Assembly: GCA_964457585.1 (NCBI GenBank)
Contig: CAYWFU010000030.1
Location: 1 to 30,786, forward strand
Origin: CAYWFU01 sp964457585
GTDB taxonomy: Bacteria; JACRDZ01
Direction of reading: 5' to 3'
Length of the DNA stretch: 30,786 nt
Shown here: positions 8,090 to 17,266 of the stretch, piece by piece
Position numbering within the stretch: position 1 is the stretch's first letter
Layout: every line of letters starts with the position of its first letter
Notes under the pieces: model-generated
Databases searched by the model: none
What the model was told of the DNA's origin: nothing
What the model saw: only the letters and a program-made list of their open reading frames with translations
Position numbers and translations under genes: made by a program

Positions 8090-8118
8090 TTGAATATAAA
8101 AACTCTTAATGATATAAT
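8090..8118 (+). promoter_or_regulatory. Sigma70-type promoter for the flavoprotein-to-FAH gene row
   Basis: TTGAAT (8090-8095), a 17-bp spacer and a perfect TATAAT (8113-8118), 28 nt before the ATG at 8147. It probably drives the five closely spaced genes to 13008. Confidence 0.7.
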
Positions 8119-8146
8119 AATAATAAAATTAAAGAAAGGGAAAATT

Positions 8147-8629
8147 ATGTCTAAAGTTTTAATTATAATCTCCCGTAAAGAAGGAAATACTGAAAAATTA
8201 GGGCAGGCGATATTACAAGGGATAAAAACAGTACGTGGGATAAGTGTAAGATTAAAAGAAGCAAGAGAAATAATTGATGATGATTTATTTGAAGCAAAAG
8301 GTATAATTATCGGTTCCCCAGTATATTTTGGCAACATGACAGCAGAATTAAAACAATTTATTGATAATACCTACAGTTTACGCGGTAAATTAAAAGATAA
8401 AATCGGTGCAGCATTTGCAACTTGTGATAATCCTACCGGAGGTAAAGAAACAACAATTCTTTCAATAATGCATGCAATGCTTATACACCAGATGATTATA
8501 GTCGGTGAGCCGCTGGAAGAAGGCGGATATTATGGAGCTGCTTCAGTAGGAGATCCAAGTAAAGAAGAAATTAAAGTTGCTAAGGCATTAGGGAAAAGAG
8601 TTGCACTTTTAGTAAAAAAGATATCGTAG
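8147..8629 (+). CDS. WrbA-like flavodoxin-family FMN oxidoreductase
   Basis: 160 residues from the ATG at 8147, chosen because AAAGAAAGGG stands directly before it; an upstream in-frame TTG at 8090 falls within the promoter. The N-terminal phosphate-binding loop is SRKEGNT (9-15), the flavin-loop GSPVYFGNM spans 56-64, and TGGKETT (97-103) resembles the G-G-x-E-T-T stretch of WrbA-type NAD(P)H:quinone oxidoreductases. These cytoplasmic enzymes reduce quinones by two electrons. The exact substrate is unknown. It heads a row of plus-strand genes; the next gene, mltG, starts 34 nt downstream. Confidence 0.85.
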   Translation: MSKVLIIISRKEGNTEKLGQAILQGIKTVRGISVRLKEAREIIDDDLFEAKGIIIGSPVYFGNMTAELKQFIDNTYSLRGKLKDKIGAAFATCDNPTGGKETTILSIMHAMLIHQMIIVGEPLEEGGYYGAASVGDPSKEEIKVAKALGKRVALLVKKIS

Positions 8630-8663
8630 CTAAGAAGGCAGAAGGCAGAAATCAAATATCAAG

Positions 8664-9656
8664 ATGAATTTAAAAAAAATATTATATATAACTATTTTTA
8701 TCTTTTTAATAAATTTAATAATTTTTTTTTATTTTATATTAGTTCCGTTTAAAGCAAATAATAGTTTTTCTTCTAATATTTTAATAACTATTCCTCCTAA
8801 TTCTTCAATTAAGCAGATTGCTTCACAACTATATAATTCTGAAATTATTAAAAATCCAATTGTTTTTAGAATTTTAGTAAAAATTACATTGAATGAACAT
8901 AATTTAAAAGCCGGAGAATATGAATTACCATTGTCAAATAATTTACTTGATGTTCTAAAAAAAATAAAAAATGGAGAATTTAAAAAATACAAAATTACAA
9001 TTCCAGAAGGATTAACCTATTCTGAGATAGCTGATATACTTAAGCAGCAGGGGATAGCAAATAAAGACATATTCCTGCAAATAGCTAAAAATAAAAAGAT
9101 TTTACAGAAATATAATATTGAAGCGGATTCAATTGAAGGATATCTGTTCCCTGATACATATATTTTTTTTAAAGGAATTTCAGAAGAAAAAATAATAGAT
9201 AATATGTTAACCCGTTTTTCAGATATTTATAATGAAGATTTCGAAAAACGTGCAAAAGAAATAAATTTAACAAGACATAAAGTAATTATTCTTGCTTCAA
9301 TAGTAGAAAAAGAAGCTATGGAAGAAAATGAAAGAAAAATAATAGCAGCAGTATTTCTTAACAGATTAAAAAAACATATGAAGCTTGAGTCATGCGCTAC
9401 AGTTTTGTATGCTATTGGAAAACATAAAAATAAGCTTTTTGAAGAAGATTTAAAAGTTGAATCTCCATATAATACTTATTTATATGCCGGACTGCCGTAT
9501 GGTCCTATTTCAAATCCGGGACGGGCTTCTATTTATGCTGTGTTATATCCTGAAAAAATTGATCATTTATATTTTGTTTCCAGAAATGATGGAACACACG
9601 AATTTACCAATACTTTTAAAGAACATGTTAGGAATAAAAGAAAGTTTATAAAGTAG
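8664..9656 (+). CDS. mltG: Endolytic peptidoglycan transglycosylase MltG
   Basis: A 330-residue YceG-like protein with one N-terminal TM helix (about residues 6-28), a LysM-like region (about 36-105) and the catalytic domain. The catalytic Glu is E215 in ASIVEKE, and LPYGPISNPGRASI and the C-terminal YFVSRNDGTHEFTNT are standard MltG motifs. It cleaves nascent glycan strands in the periplasm and limits their length. Length is normal for the family. The Shine-Dalgarno is weak; upstream there is a short direct repeat GAAGGCAGAAGGCAG. In many bacteria mltG follows ruvX, but here it follows a flavoprotein gene. Confidence 0.93.
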   Translation: MNLKKILYITIFIFLINLIIFFYFILVPFKANNSFSSNILITIPPNSSIKQIASQLYNSEIIKNPIVFRILVKITLNEHNLKAGEYELPLSNNLLDVLKKIKNGEFKKYKITIPEGLTYSEIADILKQQGIANKDIFLQIAKNKKILQKYNIEADSIEGYLFPDTYIFFKGISEEKIIDNMLTRFSDIYNEDFEKRAKEINLTRHKVIILASIVEKEAMEENERKIIAAVFLNRLKKHMKLESCATVLYAIGKHKNKLFEEDLKVESPYNTYLYAGLPYGPISNPGRASIYAVLYPEKIDHLYFVSRNDGTHEFTNTFKEHVRNKRKFIK

Positions 9657-9670
9657 AAAGGTATAAATTA

Positions 9671-11107
9671 ATGCTGCAAAAATATTTTAAGGAAATATTT
9701 ATAAAATTATTTTTTTGTTATTTTTTACATAACACAATTATTTTTGCGCATGCTATTTCCAATGATGCCAGATATATTAAGCATGATGAAACATGGACAG
9801 GTACAATTAGTATTCTTGATGATACAGTTGTTGAAGAAAACGTGATTTTGACAGTAGAAGCAGATACTAAGGTGATTTTTTATGTATCATCACCTCAGGA
9901 ACCGCCAAGGATTATAATAAGAGGAAAATTAAATGTTAAAGGAACTAAAAAAAAAATAGCAATATTTACTTCCTCGCAGGATGCACTATTAAATCCTGTT
10001 GAAGATAAAAATAAATTAATTAAATCTATTGTTAATTTTTTTTCAAAAAAAAAATCATCAGAAATAAAGTTCTGGGGTGGTATTCATTTTGAAAATATTA
10101 GAGATAATGGCAGCAGTATAAACTATTGTAATATTGAATTTGCCAAAGATGGAGTCGTATGCAATAATTCTTCCCCATTGATAACTAATAGCGTTTTGAA
10201 AAATTGCAAAGAATCGGGAATCAGATGTAACTTGAGATCAAATCCTATTATTATTAATAACACATTTACAAATAATCCTATAAGCGGGATTTATTGTCAT
10301 CAGGAATCATCACCGGAAATTATATCTAATATTTTTAAAAATTTACCATACGGTATAATTTGTCTGCAAACTGCACCGAAAAAAATAGCAAATAATACTT
10401 TTATTGAAAATGAAAAAGCTATTTATTGTCATTTTCCAGGTGCTTCACCATTGATTACAGAGAACATTTTTAATAAGAATGAAAATGCTGTATTTTGTGA
10501 ACAGGGGCCAAGTCCTGTAATTGAAAATAATAAATTTAATGAGAATAAAAAAGCAATATATCTGCAAAGATTGTCTTATCCGCGAATAACCGGGAATAAA
10601 TTCAATAAAAATGAATTCAGTATTTACTGTTTTCAAAATTCTTCTCCTGTTATAAATAATAATGAATTTTTATTTAACAAAATTGGAATATTTGTGTATT
10701 ATGCTTCTTATCCAACTATAAAAGAAAATTTTCTTGATGAAAGCAATGAGTATGCTATAAAAGTTGGGAAGCAGTCCTATGTTCTTTATCAGGAACTTAT
10801 AGCCGGGGGGAAAAAAACAAAAATCGGAATTGGAAGATATGCTCCGCGAAATCCAGGCAAAAATTTTTCTAAAACAAAACCAGATATACAACAGAAGTTT
10901 ACTGATGTTGATGTCTTGATTAATGCTAAAAATAACTATTGGGGAAAAAATATAACAAAAATTATGAATGAAAATGGTTCAAATGAAAATATATCTTCTA
11001 TATATGACGGATATGATGAACCGGAATTTGAATTTGAAGGCAAAAAATATCCCTATGATAAAGTTGATTATAGCGGATGGCTATTAAAGTGGGAAAAAAA
11101 GGAATAA
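9671..11107 (+). CDS. Secreted right-handed parallel beta-helix repeat protein
   Basis: 478 residues. A signal peptide ends near AHA (residue 28) after a hydrophobic FFCYFLHNTIIF core. The N-terminal part has the 'TWTGTISILDD...VILTVEADT' opening typical of surface beta-helix proteins. From about residue 150 to 355 there are around nine PbH1-type coils of about 23 residues, each with a pattern like 'SPxIxxNxFxxNxxAIYC', related to NosD/CASH folds. The C-terminal 110 residues include NNYWG, common after such repeats. Such proteins bind or cleave polysaccharides, but no catalytic triad is evident. AGAAAGGT precedes the ATG. A lipoprotein gene starts 3 nt after the stop. Confidence 0.85.
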   Translation: MLQKYFKEIFIKLFFCYFLHNTIIFAHAISNDARYIKHDETWTGTISILDDTVVEENVILTVEADTKVIFYVSSPQEPPRIIIRGKLNVKGTKKKIAIFTSSQDALLNPVEDKNKLIKSIVNFFSKKKSSEIKFWGGIHFENIRDNGSSINYCNIEFAKDGVVCNNSSPLITNSVLKNCKESGIRCNLRSNPIIINNTFTNNPISGIYCHQESSPEIISNIFKNLPYGIICLQTAPKKIANNTFIENEKAIYCHFPGASPLITENIFNKNENAVFCEQGPSPVIENNKFNENKKAIYLQRLSYPRITGNKFNKNEFSIYCFQNSSPVINNNEFLFNKIGIFVYYASYPTIKENFLDESNEYAIKVGKQSYVLYQELIAGGKKTKIGIGRYAPRNPGKNFSKTKPDIQQKFTDVDVLINAKNNYWGKNITKIMNENGSNENISSIYDGYDEPEFEFEGKKYPYDKVDYSGWLLKWEKKE

Positions 11108-11110
11108 ATT

Positions 11111-12238
11111 ATGTTATGGAAAAAAATATTTTGGATTAATATTCTATTTTTATGTTTAGCAGGATGCTCAATAAAAAATATATTTAAACCACCTTTAAAA
11201 TCAGGAATTAAAGGTAGAATGGTATGCGGTGAAATTCTACTTAAAGACGGCTATGTTTATATATATAAATCTGCTGAAAAAGGTTTTAAAGATGAACCAT
11301 TCGTTATTGGCGGTCCGACTAGAGAAGACGGTTATTTTGAAATTAATCTTTCTCCTGGAAAATATTATGTATTAGGAAGAAAAAAAGCAGATGGAACAAA
11401 ATCATCAATCATGACAGAGAAAGATTATTTTTCATATTATGGCGGAAATCCTGCTTATATTAAGGAAGGAAAATATACTTTTGTGGGATTAACTTCAATG
11501 AAAATTTTTTCAGAGAAATCAATTTATAATTTAACAAATAGTGCTAACAATAATATTTTTCAGGGAAAAGTAACATATCAGGGAATGCCAGTTGAAGGTG
11601 CATATATATATGTCTATATGGATGCATCTTCGGAGTTTAAAGGTCCGGGATTTGCAATGTCAGGGCCAACCGGCGAAGACGGTTTTTTTAAATTTTTAGA
11701 TTTACCTGAAAATAATTATTATGTAATAGCACGAAAAAGAAATTCGAAAGATAAAGCAGGACCTGTAGTTCGCGGTGATTATTTTGGGTATTATTTAAAT
11801 AATCCTATTAATATTAAAAATGATTCTATTATTGAAATTGATATTTCGACAGCCATTAAATCAGGAGAAATCGGAGAACTGGATGAAGGATTTTCAAAAA
11901 GCTCTGAAACATATATAAAAGGGATTGTTAAAGATAAAAATAATAAACCTGTCGAAGGAGTATATGTATTTGCATATAATGAGCGGGTAATAGGACATAA
12001 AAAGCCGTCATATTTATCACAAAAAACAAATTCCATTGGAGAATACATTTTATATTTTGATAAATTTGATACTTATTATTTAGGGGTACGTCAATTTTAT
12101 GGTGATTCTCCACAGCCTGGAGAATTATATGGTTTATATGATGGCTCCCCTGATCATTCTATTAAGATAAAAAAAGGTGATAGACTGGAAAATATAAATT
12201 TTGTTGCTGATCCAATTCTTTTAAACAGGAGGAAGTAG
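11111..12238 (+). CDS. Lipoprotein with three carboxypeptidase-regulatory-like domains
   Basis: 375 residues with a lipoprotein signal peptide: a hydrophobic stretch, then the lipobox LAGC with Cys19. Three repeats follow at about residues 33-100, 148-215 and 268-335. Each has the pattern 'G.V...G.PVEGAYIYVY...GPTGEDGFF...LP...YYV.ARK', the prealbumin-like CarboxypepD_reg fold. The domains may bind protein or glycan at the cell surface. The gene is only 3 nt from the beta-helix gene, with AAGGAA inside the previous coding sequence, so the two are likely made together and could act as one surface assembly. No enzymatic motif is seen. Confidence 0.82.
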   Translation: MLWKKIFWINILFLCLAGCSIKNIFKPPLKSGIKGRMVCGEILLKDGYVYIYKSAEKGFKDEPFVIGGPTREDGYFEINLSPGKYYVLGRKKADGTKSSIMTEKDYFSYYGGNPAYIKEGKYTFVGLTSMKIFSEKSIYNLTNSANNNIFQGKVTYQGMPVEGAYIYVYMDASSEFKGPGFAMSGPTGEDGFFKFLDLPENNYYVIARKRNSKDKAGPVVRGDYFGYYLNNPINIKNDSIIEIDISTAIKSGEIGELDEGFSKSSETYIKGIVKDKNNKPVEGVYVFAYNERVIGHKKPSYLSQKTNSIGEYILYFDKFDTYYLGVRQFYGDSPQPGELYGLYDGSPDHSIKIKKGDRLENINFVADPILLNRRK

Positions 12239-12243
12239 TATTT

Positions 12244-13008
12244 ATGAAACTAATTAGATTTCTTACAATCGATGGTAAAGAAAAATATGGTATTGTGGAA
12301 GATGAAAGTAATATTTATATAGTAAAAGGAGCGCCTTTTGGAAAAATTAAACCAACAACAGAAAAATATGATATTAGAATGGTGAAAATTTTACCTCCTT
12401 GTGAACCGACTAAAATTATAGGTATTGGACTTAATTATCGTGATCATGCCAATGAAATGAATTTACCTGCACCTTCAGAACCAATTATTTTTATAAAACC
12501 AGCTACAACATTAATTGCCCATCTGGAATCTATAATTTATCCGCCAAAAGTAAATAGAGTAGATTATGAAGCTGAACTGGCTTTTGTTATTAAAGAAAAA
12601 GCAAAGGACATCAGTTCTGATGACGCAAAAAAATATATTCTTGGTTATACATGTTTAAATGATGTTACTGCCAGGGAAATTCAACATAAGGATACTCAAT
12701 GGACTCGAGCAAAATCTTTTGATACTTTTTGTCCGATAGGTCCTTTTATCACTATAGATAATGCGATAAATGCTGATAATTTAAAAATAGAACTTATTTT
12801 AAATGGAGAAATAAAACAAAATTCAAATACAAATAATTTTATTTTTTCAATAGAAAAAATATTAAGTTTTGTTTCTGGAATAATGACTTTATTCCCGGGT
12901 GATATAATAACAACCGGAACGCCTGCTGGAATTGGACCTATGCAAAAAGGGGATATTGTTGAAGTAAGAATTGAGAATATCGGGACATTGAAAAATTATG
13001 TAAGGTAA
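12244..13008 (+). CDS. Fumarylacetoacetate-hydrolase-family protein
   Basis: A 254-residue FAH-superfamily enzyme. The metal ligands are E109 and E111 (DYEAELAFVI) and D140; GIGLNYRDHANE (60-71) and the C-terminal GDIITTGTPAGIG are standard. Members hydrolyse C-C bonds in acylpyruvates or act as oxaloacetate decarboxylases or isomerases. The compact form with its own N-terminal domain resembles YcgM/FAHD1-type proteins, and substrate cannot be read from sequence. AGGAGG overlaps the end of the preceding lipoprotein gene. It is the last of the plus-strand row and ends 10 nt before the convergent LVIVD gene. Confidence 0.88.
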   Translation: MKLIRFLTIDGKEKYGIVEDESNIYIVKGAPFGKIKPTTEKYDIRMVKILPPCEPTKIIGIGLNYRDHANEMNLPAPSEPIIFIKPATTLIAHLESIIYPPKVNRVDYEAELAFVIKEKAKDISSDDAKKYILGYTCLNDVTAREIQHKDTQWTRAKSFDTFCPIGPFITIDNAINADNLKIELILNGEIKQNSNTNNFIFSIEKILSFVSGIMTLFPGDIITTGTPAGIGPMQKGDIVEVRIENIGTLKNYVR

Positions 13009-13018
13009 TTTCATTAGA

Positions 13019-16000
13019 TTATCTTTTTAAAATTTTAAAAAGATTGTATTTAACCGTAGATTGACTTTCATTTTCATTTATTAAGGTTAAATTATAAGCT
13101 CCAACAGGAATATCTGATGGGAATTGAAAGCTTAAAGTATTTTCATCCTGAATAGAAAAATTATCTATTATTATTGGTGCATGATATTGACTTAATCCGA
13201 AATTACCATCTGCTACATAGATTTTTTTATTTTTAAGAGTTATATTATAAGCGCTGCCAAAAGTAAAATAATTACCTATTAAAAATGGAGCTGAAGGATT
13301 TGCAATATTGATAAACGATATTCCGTTTTTTATACAGGATAAAAATGCTATATTCCCATCAATCTGTATTCCATTTGCCGGTCCTTCAGTTTTGCATGAA
13401 GAAACAAGTTTAGGAGCTTGAGGATCTGATATATCAACAATTACAAGCCCGATATCACTGGCAGCGACATAAGCATATTTATCTTTTACAAAAATATCAT
13501 TTGCAAAACCTCTGGTATTAATATTTCCTTTATTTATTACTTCGGATGACGAAGATACATCTGAAATTAACAATCCGGAAATATAATCAGCTATATAAGC
13601 ATATTTATTTTTTACAAAACATTGATAAGCCTTATCATTAGTTTTAAAAGAAGATAATAAAACAGGTTTTTTGGAATTACTTATATCAACTATAGATACT
13701 CCTTCTTCTACGCATGATATATAAGCTTTGTTATTATCTAAAAAAATATTATATGCATATCCGGGTAAGGATAATTCACTTAATAGGGAAGGTTTTTGCG
13801 GATCCTGTATGGAAAAAATTTTTAATCCTTTTTCACCTGAAGCAATATAAACAAAACTATTTATAGTCTCAATCCCCATAGGTTTACCATCAATTTTTAG
13901 TTCTGAAATTGTATTTTGACGTGATTCTTCAGTATTAATTAATACAAGACCATAAAACTGATCAGCTAAAAAACAGGTGTTTCCATTATTTACAACATCT
14001 ATTGTTGAGCTAAGCCTGCCTGATGAATTTATATGCATAGGATTTATCGGATTAGAAACATCTATTATCTCTATACCAGCTTTAGAACAGGCAACATAAG
14101 CTATCTTATTAACTACAACTATACTATTTGCTGAATCTATAGTTCTAAATAAAGAAATAGGGTAAGGATTGTTTGGAAATTTCACATCAATAATATAAAA
14201 TCCATTTTTACCTGCAGCAACATATGCGTATTCCGCATTTTTATCAATAAAAAGATTAAATAAATTAACTCCTAAATTTATTTTTCCGAACTCTTTTGGC
14301 TGCGTTGGATCGGAAATATCAATCACTAATAATCCTTCTTCGCCGTTGGCAACAAAAAGAAGATTATTAACTATCTGAACGGCATTAGCAGAACCTGCAG
14401 TTTTTAATGAAGTTACCAGTTGAGGGTTAGAAGGATTGGTAATATCCAGAACAATAATTCCTTCACCTTTATTTAAACCAACATCCCCGCTGGCTAAAAA
14501 AATAAAATTATCTTTTATTGAAAGCCCATATATTGAACCATTAACTTTTACTCTGCTTACTAAATTCAAATTATATTGATTTTCAACTTCAAAAATACTT
14601 AATCCTGCTTTTCCATCAGCAACATAAATAAAATTTTTTTTAATAGCAAGCGCATAAGCATACCCTATCGTATCGACAGACCATACTCTAATAGGTTTCT
14701 CAGGATGACTGACATCCAATATTTCTATCCCATATTCACCGTCAGCAATATATACCCAGTGATGAAATAGAGTTATCCCTGAACTTAAACCAGGAGTATC
14801 TTCATTGTTTATGACAACAGGAAAAGAGGGATTGGATATATCTATAATTGTAAGCCCTTTATCTTCATCAGCAACAAAACAATAGTTTTGCGATATAGCT
14901 AAAGTTGCTGCATTACCTGGAGTATCACAACTGCTTAAACGATTTGTCCCATTCCCCCATAAAAATATTTTGTTTGTTTTGTTAATTTTTTCACCAGTAA
15001 TTGTAATTTTTCTATTTATATCATCCTGATAGTAGAAATCCTGGTCTGATTTATTTATTGAAAAAGATTTTTCTATTACATTAAAAGATTGTTTTAAAAT
15101 CGCACTTTGTCCATCAGGGTTTTTAACAGATATATCATAAGATCCAACCGGAAGATTACCTGAATATGTAAAATTAATTTTACCTTGAGAATGAACTTCA
15201 GCATTAGAAGCTAACGTAGTATCAATTTTAACAGTTGCTCCAGGCGCAAAATTTTGGCCAATTAATATGATTTGTTTTTTTTCATCTGATATTAATTGAG
15301 AAGGAGTAATAAAATTGATCATTGGTAATGCTTTTGTTATGGTTAATGCCTTTTCTATTTGTCCGATTTCACCGGTATCTTTATTGATCAATATTAAATC
15401 ATAGATATTATCCGGAATTTCTTTTGGAATCATAACTGTAATAAGATTTGGGTCTAAAAATCTATAATTTTTAATTTTTAAAATATTTGATAATATCTGT
15501 AAATTACCGCCTTTATCAATTGTAAATAAAAATTCATTATCATATGCAATTTTGTTTAATAAATTTTCGTTCTGCCATACTTTGATAATTTTTGGTTCAG
15601 ATATATTTTTTATATCTATTACCAAAAGCTGAGTCCCTGTAATGCAATAAATATAGTTCCCTTTTACAGTTAAATAGCTGGTAGGCGGGGCATTTATCTT
15701 TTTTAGTAATTCAGGACTTGTTTTGCTAAATGATTCAAAAATTTGAATACCACCTTTTTCAGTTGCAAGAAAAATATGATTATTATCTTCATATAAATAA
15801 TTTACAAATCCAGATACCTGAAATGTATTAATCTGGAGAGGCCTTTCCGGAGTTTTGTTATCTAATAAAATAAATCCATTTTCTCCGGCTGAAATATAAA
15901 GGATATCACCTCTTAAAATAAAATTATATGCAAAAAAGGATGTAGAATGAAATACTAATTTAGGTCTTGAAGGATCAGGTTTTGTTTTTATAACTTGCAT

Positions 16001-16591
16001 TCCATTTTTTCCAAATCCAACATAAATATATCCATTATTAATATATAAATCATTAAGTGGATTAAGCAGATTAAAAGTACTAACAATAGTTATATTAGAT
16101 AAATCAATTAAATTTAAAATATATAATTTATTATTATCAGCAATATAACAATAATTTTCTTCAACAAAAACTTTAGTTATAGATGTTTTTGTACTAAAAG
16201 AACCTAATAATTTATCAGGTTGAAATTGATTTTTAAGTTGTAAAATCAATAATCCTTTTTCTCCGCATGCAAGATAAACATTATCTTTTTGCACATATAT
16301 ATCTTCTATTGATTGTAAAATATTCCATTTTGAAAGCAATAATATATTTTTACTTGATAGAAAAATATCCAAATTCTTTGTAAAGTTTTTTCCTATTGTA
16401 GTAATATTTGTTGCTGTGCCAGTTGGCATTGTTGGAGGATCTATATAATGAATTTCCGGCGGGAATGCTTTAATATTGTGAAAATTTAATAATAAAAAAA
16501 ATAGAGAGATAAGAAATTTTGTTTTAATTGGATATGAGATATATGTTATATTGTATGAATTAAATTTATGCAAAGTTTTTTTATATAGCAT
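13019..16591 (-). CDS. Large secreted LVIVD-repeat beta-propeller protein with IPT/TIG domains
   Basis: 1190 residues from the ATG at 16591 (an upstream TTG at 16612 is possible). A long basic N-region precedes a hydrophobic FLISLFFLLLNF and a cleavage-like site before FPPEIHY. Order: IPT/TIG-like segment; seven LVIVD-type blades of about 42 residues; a second IPT/TIG domain ('FITPSQLI...GQNFAPGATV'); fourteen more blades with the pattern 'AYVA.G..GL.IIDISNP..P..V'; a C-terminal TIG-like strand set. Seven plus fourteen suggests three seven-bladed propellers. Function is unknown; surface binding is likely. There is no Shine-Dalgarno, and the promoter places transcription start at the ATG. The extreme 3' end lies in a 24-bp AT palindrome (13021-13044). 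Confidence 0.85.
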   Translation of the reverse strand: MLYKKTLHKFNSYNITYISYPIKTKFLISLFFLLLNFHNIKAFPPEIHYIDPPTMPTGTATNITTIGKNFTKNLDIFLSSKNILLLSKWNILQSIEDIYVQKDNVYLACGEKGLLILQLKNQFQPDKLLGSFSTKTSITKVFVEENYCYIADNNKLYILNLIDLSNITIVSTFNLLNPLNDLYINNGYIYVGFGKNGMQVIKTKPDPSRPKLVFHSTSFFAYNFILRGDILYISAGENGFILLDNKTPERPLQINTFQVSGFVNYLYEDNNHIFLATEKGGIQIFESFSKTSPELLKKINAPPTSYLTVKGNYIYCITGTQLLVIDIKNISEPKIIKVWQNENLLNKIAYDNEFLFTIDKGGNLQILSNILKIKNYRFLDPNLITVMIPKEIPDNIYDLILINKDTGEIGQIEKALTITKALPMINFITPSQLISDEKKQIILIGQNFAPGATVKIDTTLASNAEVHSQGKINFTYSGNLPVGSYDISVKNPDGQSAILKQSFNVIEKSFSINKSDQDFYYQDDINRKITITGEKINKTNKIFLWGNGTNRLSSCDTPGNAATLAISQNYCFVADEDKGLTIIDISNPSFPVVINNEDTPGLSSGITLFHHWVYIADGEYGIEILDVSHPEKPIRVWSVDTIGYAYALAIKKNFIYVADGKAGLSIFEVENQYNLNLVSRVKVNGSIYGLSIKDNFIFLASGDVGLNKGEGIIVLDITNPSNPQLVTSLKTAGSANAVQIVNNLLFVANGEEGLLVIDISDPTQPKEFGKINLGVNLFNLFIDKNAEYAYVAAGKNGFYIIDVKFPNNPYPISLFRTIDSANSIVVVNKIAYVACSKAGIEIIDVSNPINPMHINSSGRLSSTIDVVNNGNTCFLADQFYGLVLINTEESRQNTISELKIDGKPMGIETINSFVYIASGEKGLKIFSIQDPQKPSLLSELSLPGYAYNIFLDNNKAYISCVEEGVSIVDISNSKKPVLLSSFKTNDKAYQCFVKNKYAYIADYISGLLISDVSSSSEVINKGNINTRGFANDIFVKDKYAYVAASDIGLVIVDISDPQAPKLVSSCKTEGPANGIQIDGNIAFLSCIKNGISFINIANPSAPFLIGNYFTFGSAYNITLKNKKIYVADGNFGLSQYHAPIIIDNFSIQDENTLSFQFPSDIPVGAYNLTLINENESQSTVKYNLFKILKR
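13021..13044. terminator. AT-only perfect palindrome between convergent genes
   Basis: ATCTTTTTAAAA followed directly by its reverse complement, spanning the last codons of the LVIVD gene and lying 12 nt past the FAH stop. The stem contains only one G-C pair per arm, but it could serve as a weak two-way terminator. Inferred from position. Confidence 0.3.
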
Positions 16592-16597
16592 AATGTA

Positions 16598-16626
16598 AAT
16601 ATAACATTGCAAAAATTATAAGTCAA
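16598..16626 (-). promoter_or_regulatory. Promoter of the LVIVD gene (leaderless arrangement)
   Basis: On the minus strand TTGACT (16626-16621), a 17-bp spacer and TATATT (16603-16598). The ATG at 16591 is seven bases past the -10, exactly where transcription should start. Confidence 0.6.
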
Positions 16627-16707
16627 ATATCGATTTACAATAATTTCACTTGACTTTAAATGAAAAATATAAAAGAATAATATAAAAAATAAAAAGGAGG
16701 AAATTCT

Positions 16708-17244
16708 ATGTTAGGTTTAACTGAACAAATTGTTTCTACTGTAGCTAATTTAATGGCAATATCAGCAGAAACTGCACCTAAATCAAAAGGTGAAAGTTTT
16801 TTAGTTTTCAAAATTATTCAAGGGGATAAAACCAAAGAAATAGCAGAAGCTATGATTAGTTTAACTGAGGTGTTTGCAGACCGTCATTTTATAAGGGATG
16901 CTAAAAATGTTGAGAATGCATCAGGAGTGCTTTTAATTGGATTAAAAGGTGCTACAACAGTTGGACTAAACTGCGGTGCATGCGGTCATGACACATGTGC
17001 TAAGATGAAAGAAGCTAATCCTCATGAAGGCAAAGCATTTTTTGGACCAATTTGTTCTATGAGATATATAGATTTTGGAATTGCTTTAGGTTCAGCAGTT
17101 AAAACCGCAAGTATTTTAAATATTGATAACCGAATTATGTATCGTATAGGAGTAGCTGCTAAAAAGAAAGGTTTTCTGGAAGCAGATATTATTATGGGAA
17201 TACCTTTTGCTGCTACAGGGAAAAATATATTTTTTGATAGATAG
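16708..17244 (+). CDS. DUF2148 ferredoxin-domain protein
   Basis: 178 residues, matching the DUF2148 (COG4739) family. Four cysteines sit as C89-x2-C92-x4-C97-x18-C116 (CGACGHDTC ... GPICSMR), a likely iron-sulfur cluster site. The rest is an alpha/beta domain with the family's 'FALGSAV' like C-terminal helix (DFGIALGSAV, 122-131). The biochemical role of the family is not established. A strong AAGGAGG precedes the ATG. The next gene, for NAD(P)HX repair, begins 22 nt downstream, so the two are probably cotranscribed. Divergent from the LVIVD gene. Confidence 0.85.
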   Translation: MLGLTEQIVSTVANLMAISAETAPKSKGESFLVFKIIQGDKTKEIAEAMISLTEVFADRHFIRDAKNVENASGVLLIGLKGATTVGLNCGACGHDTCAKMKEANPHEGKAFFGPICSMRYIDFGIALGSAVKTASILNIDNRIMYRIGVAAKKKGFLEADIIMGIPFAATGKNIFFDR

Positions 17245-17266
17245 TATTTGAAAATTGGAGCATATT

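Noticed and set aside
16650..16690. Promoter for the DUF2148 gene at TTGACT
   Set aside because: No acceptable -10 at 16-18 bp spacing; a promoter must be near, but I could not place it.
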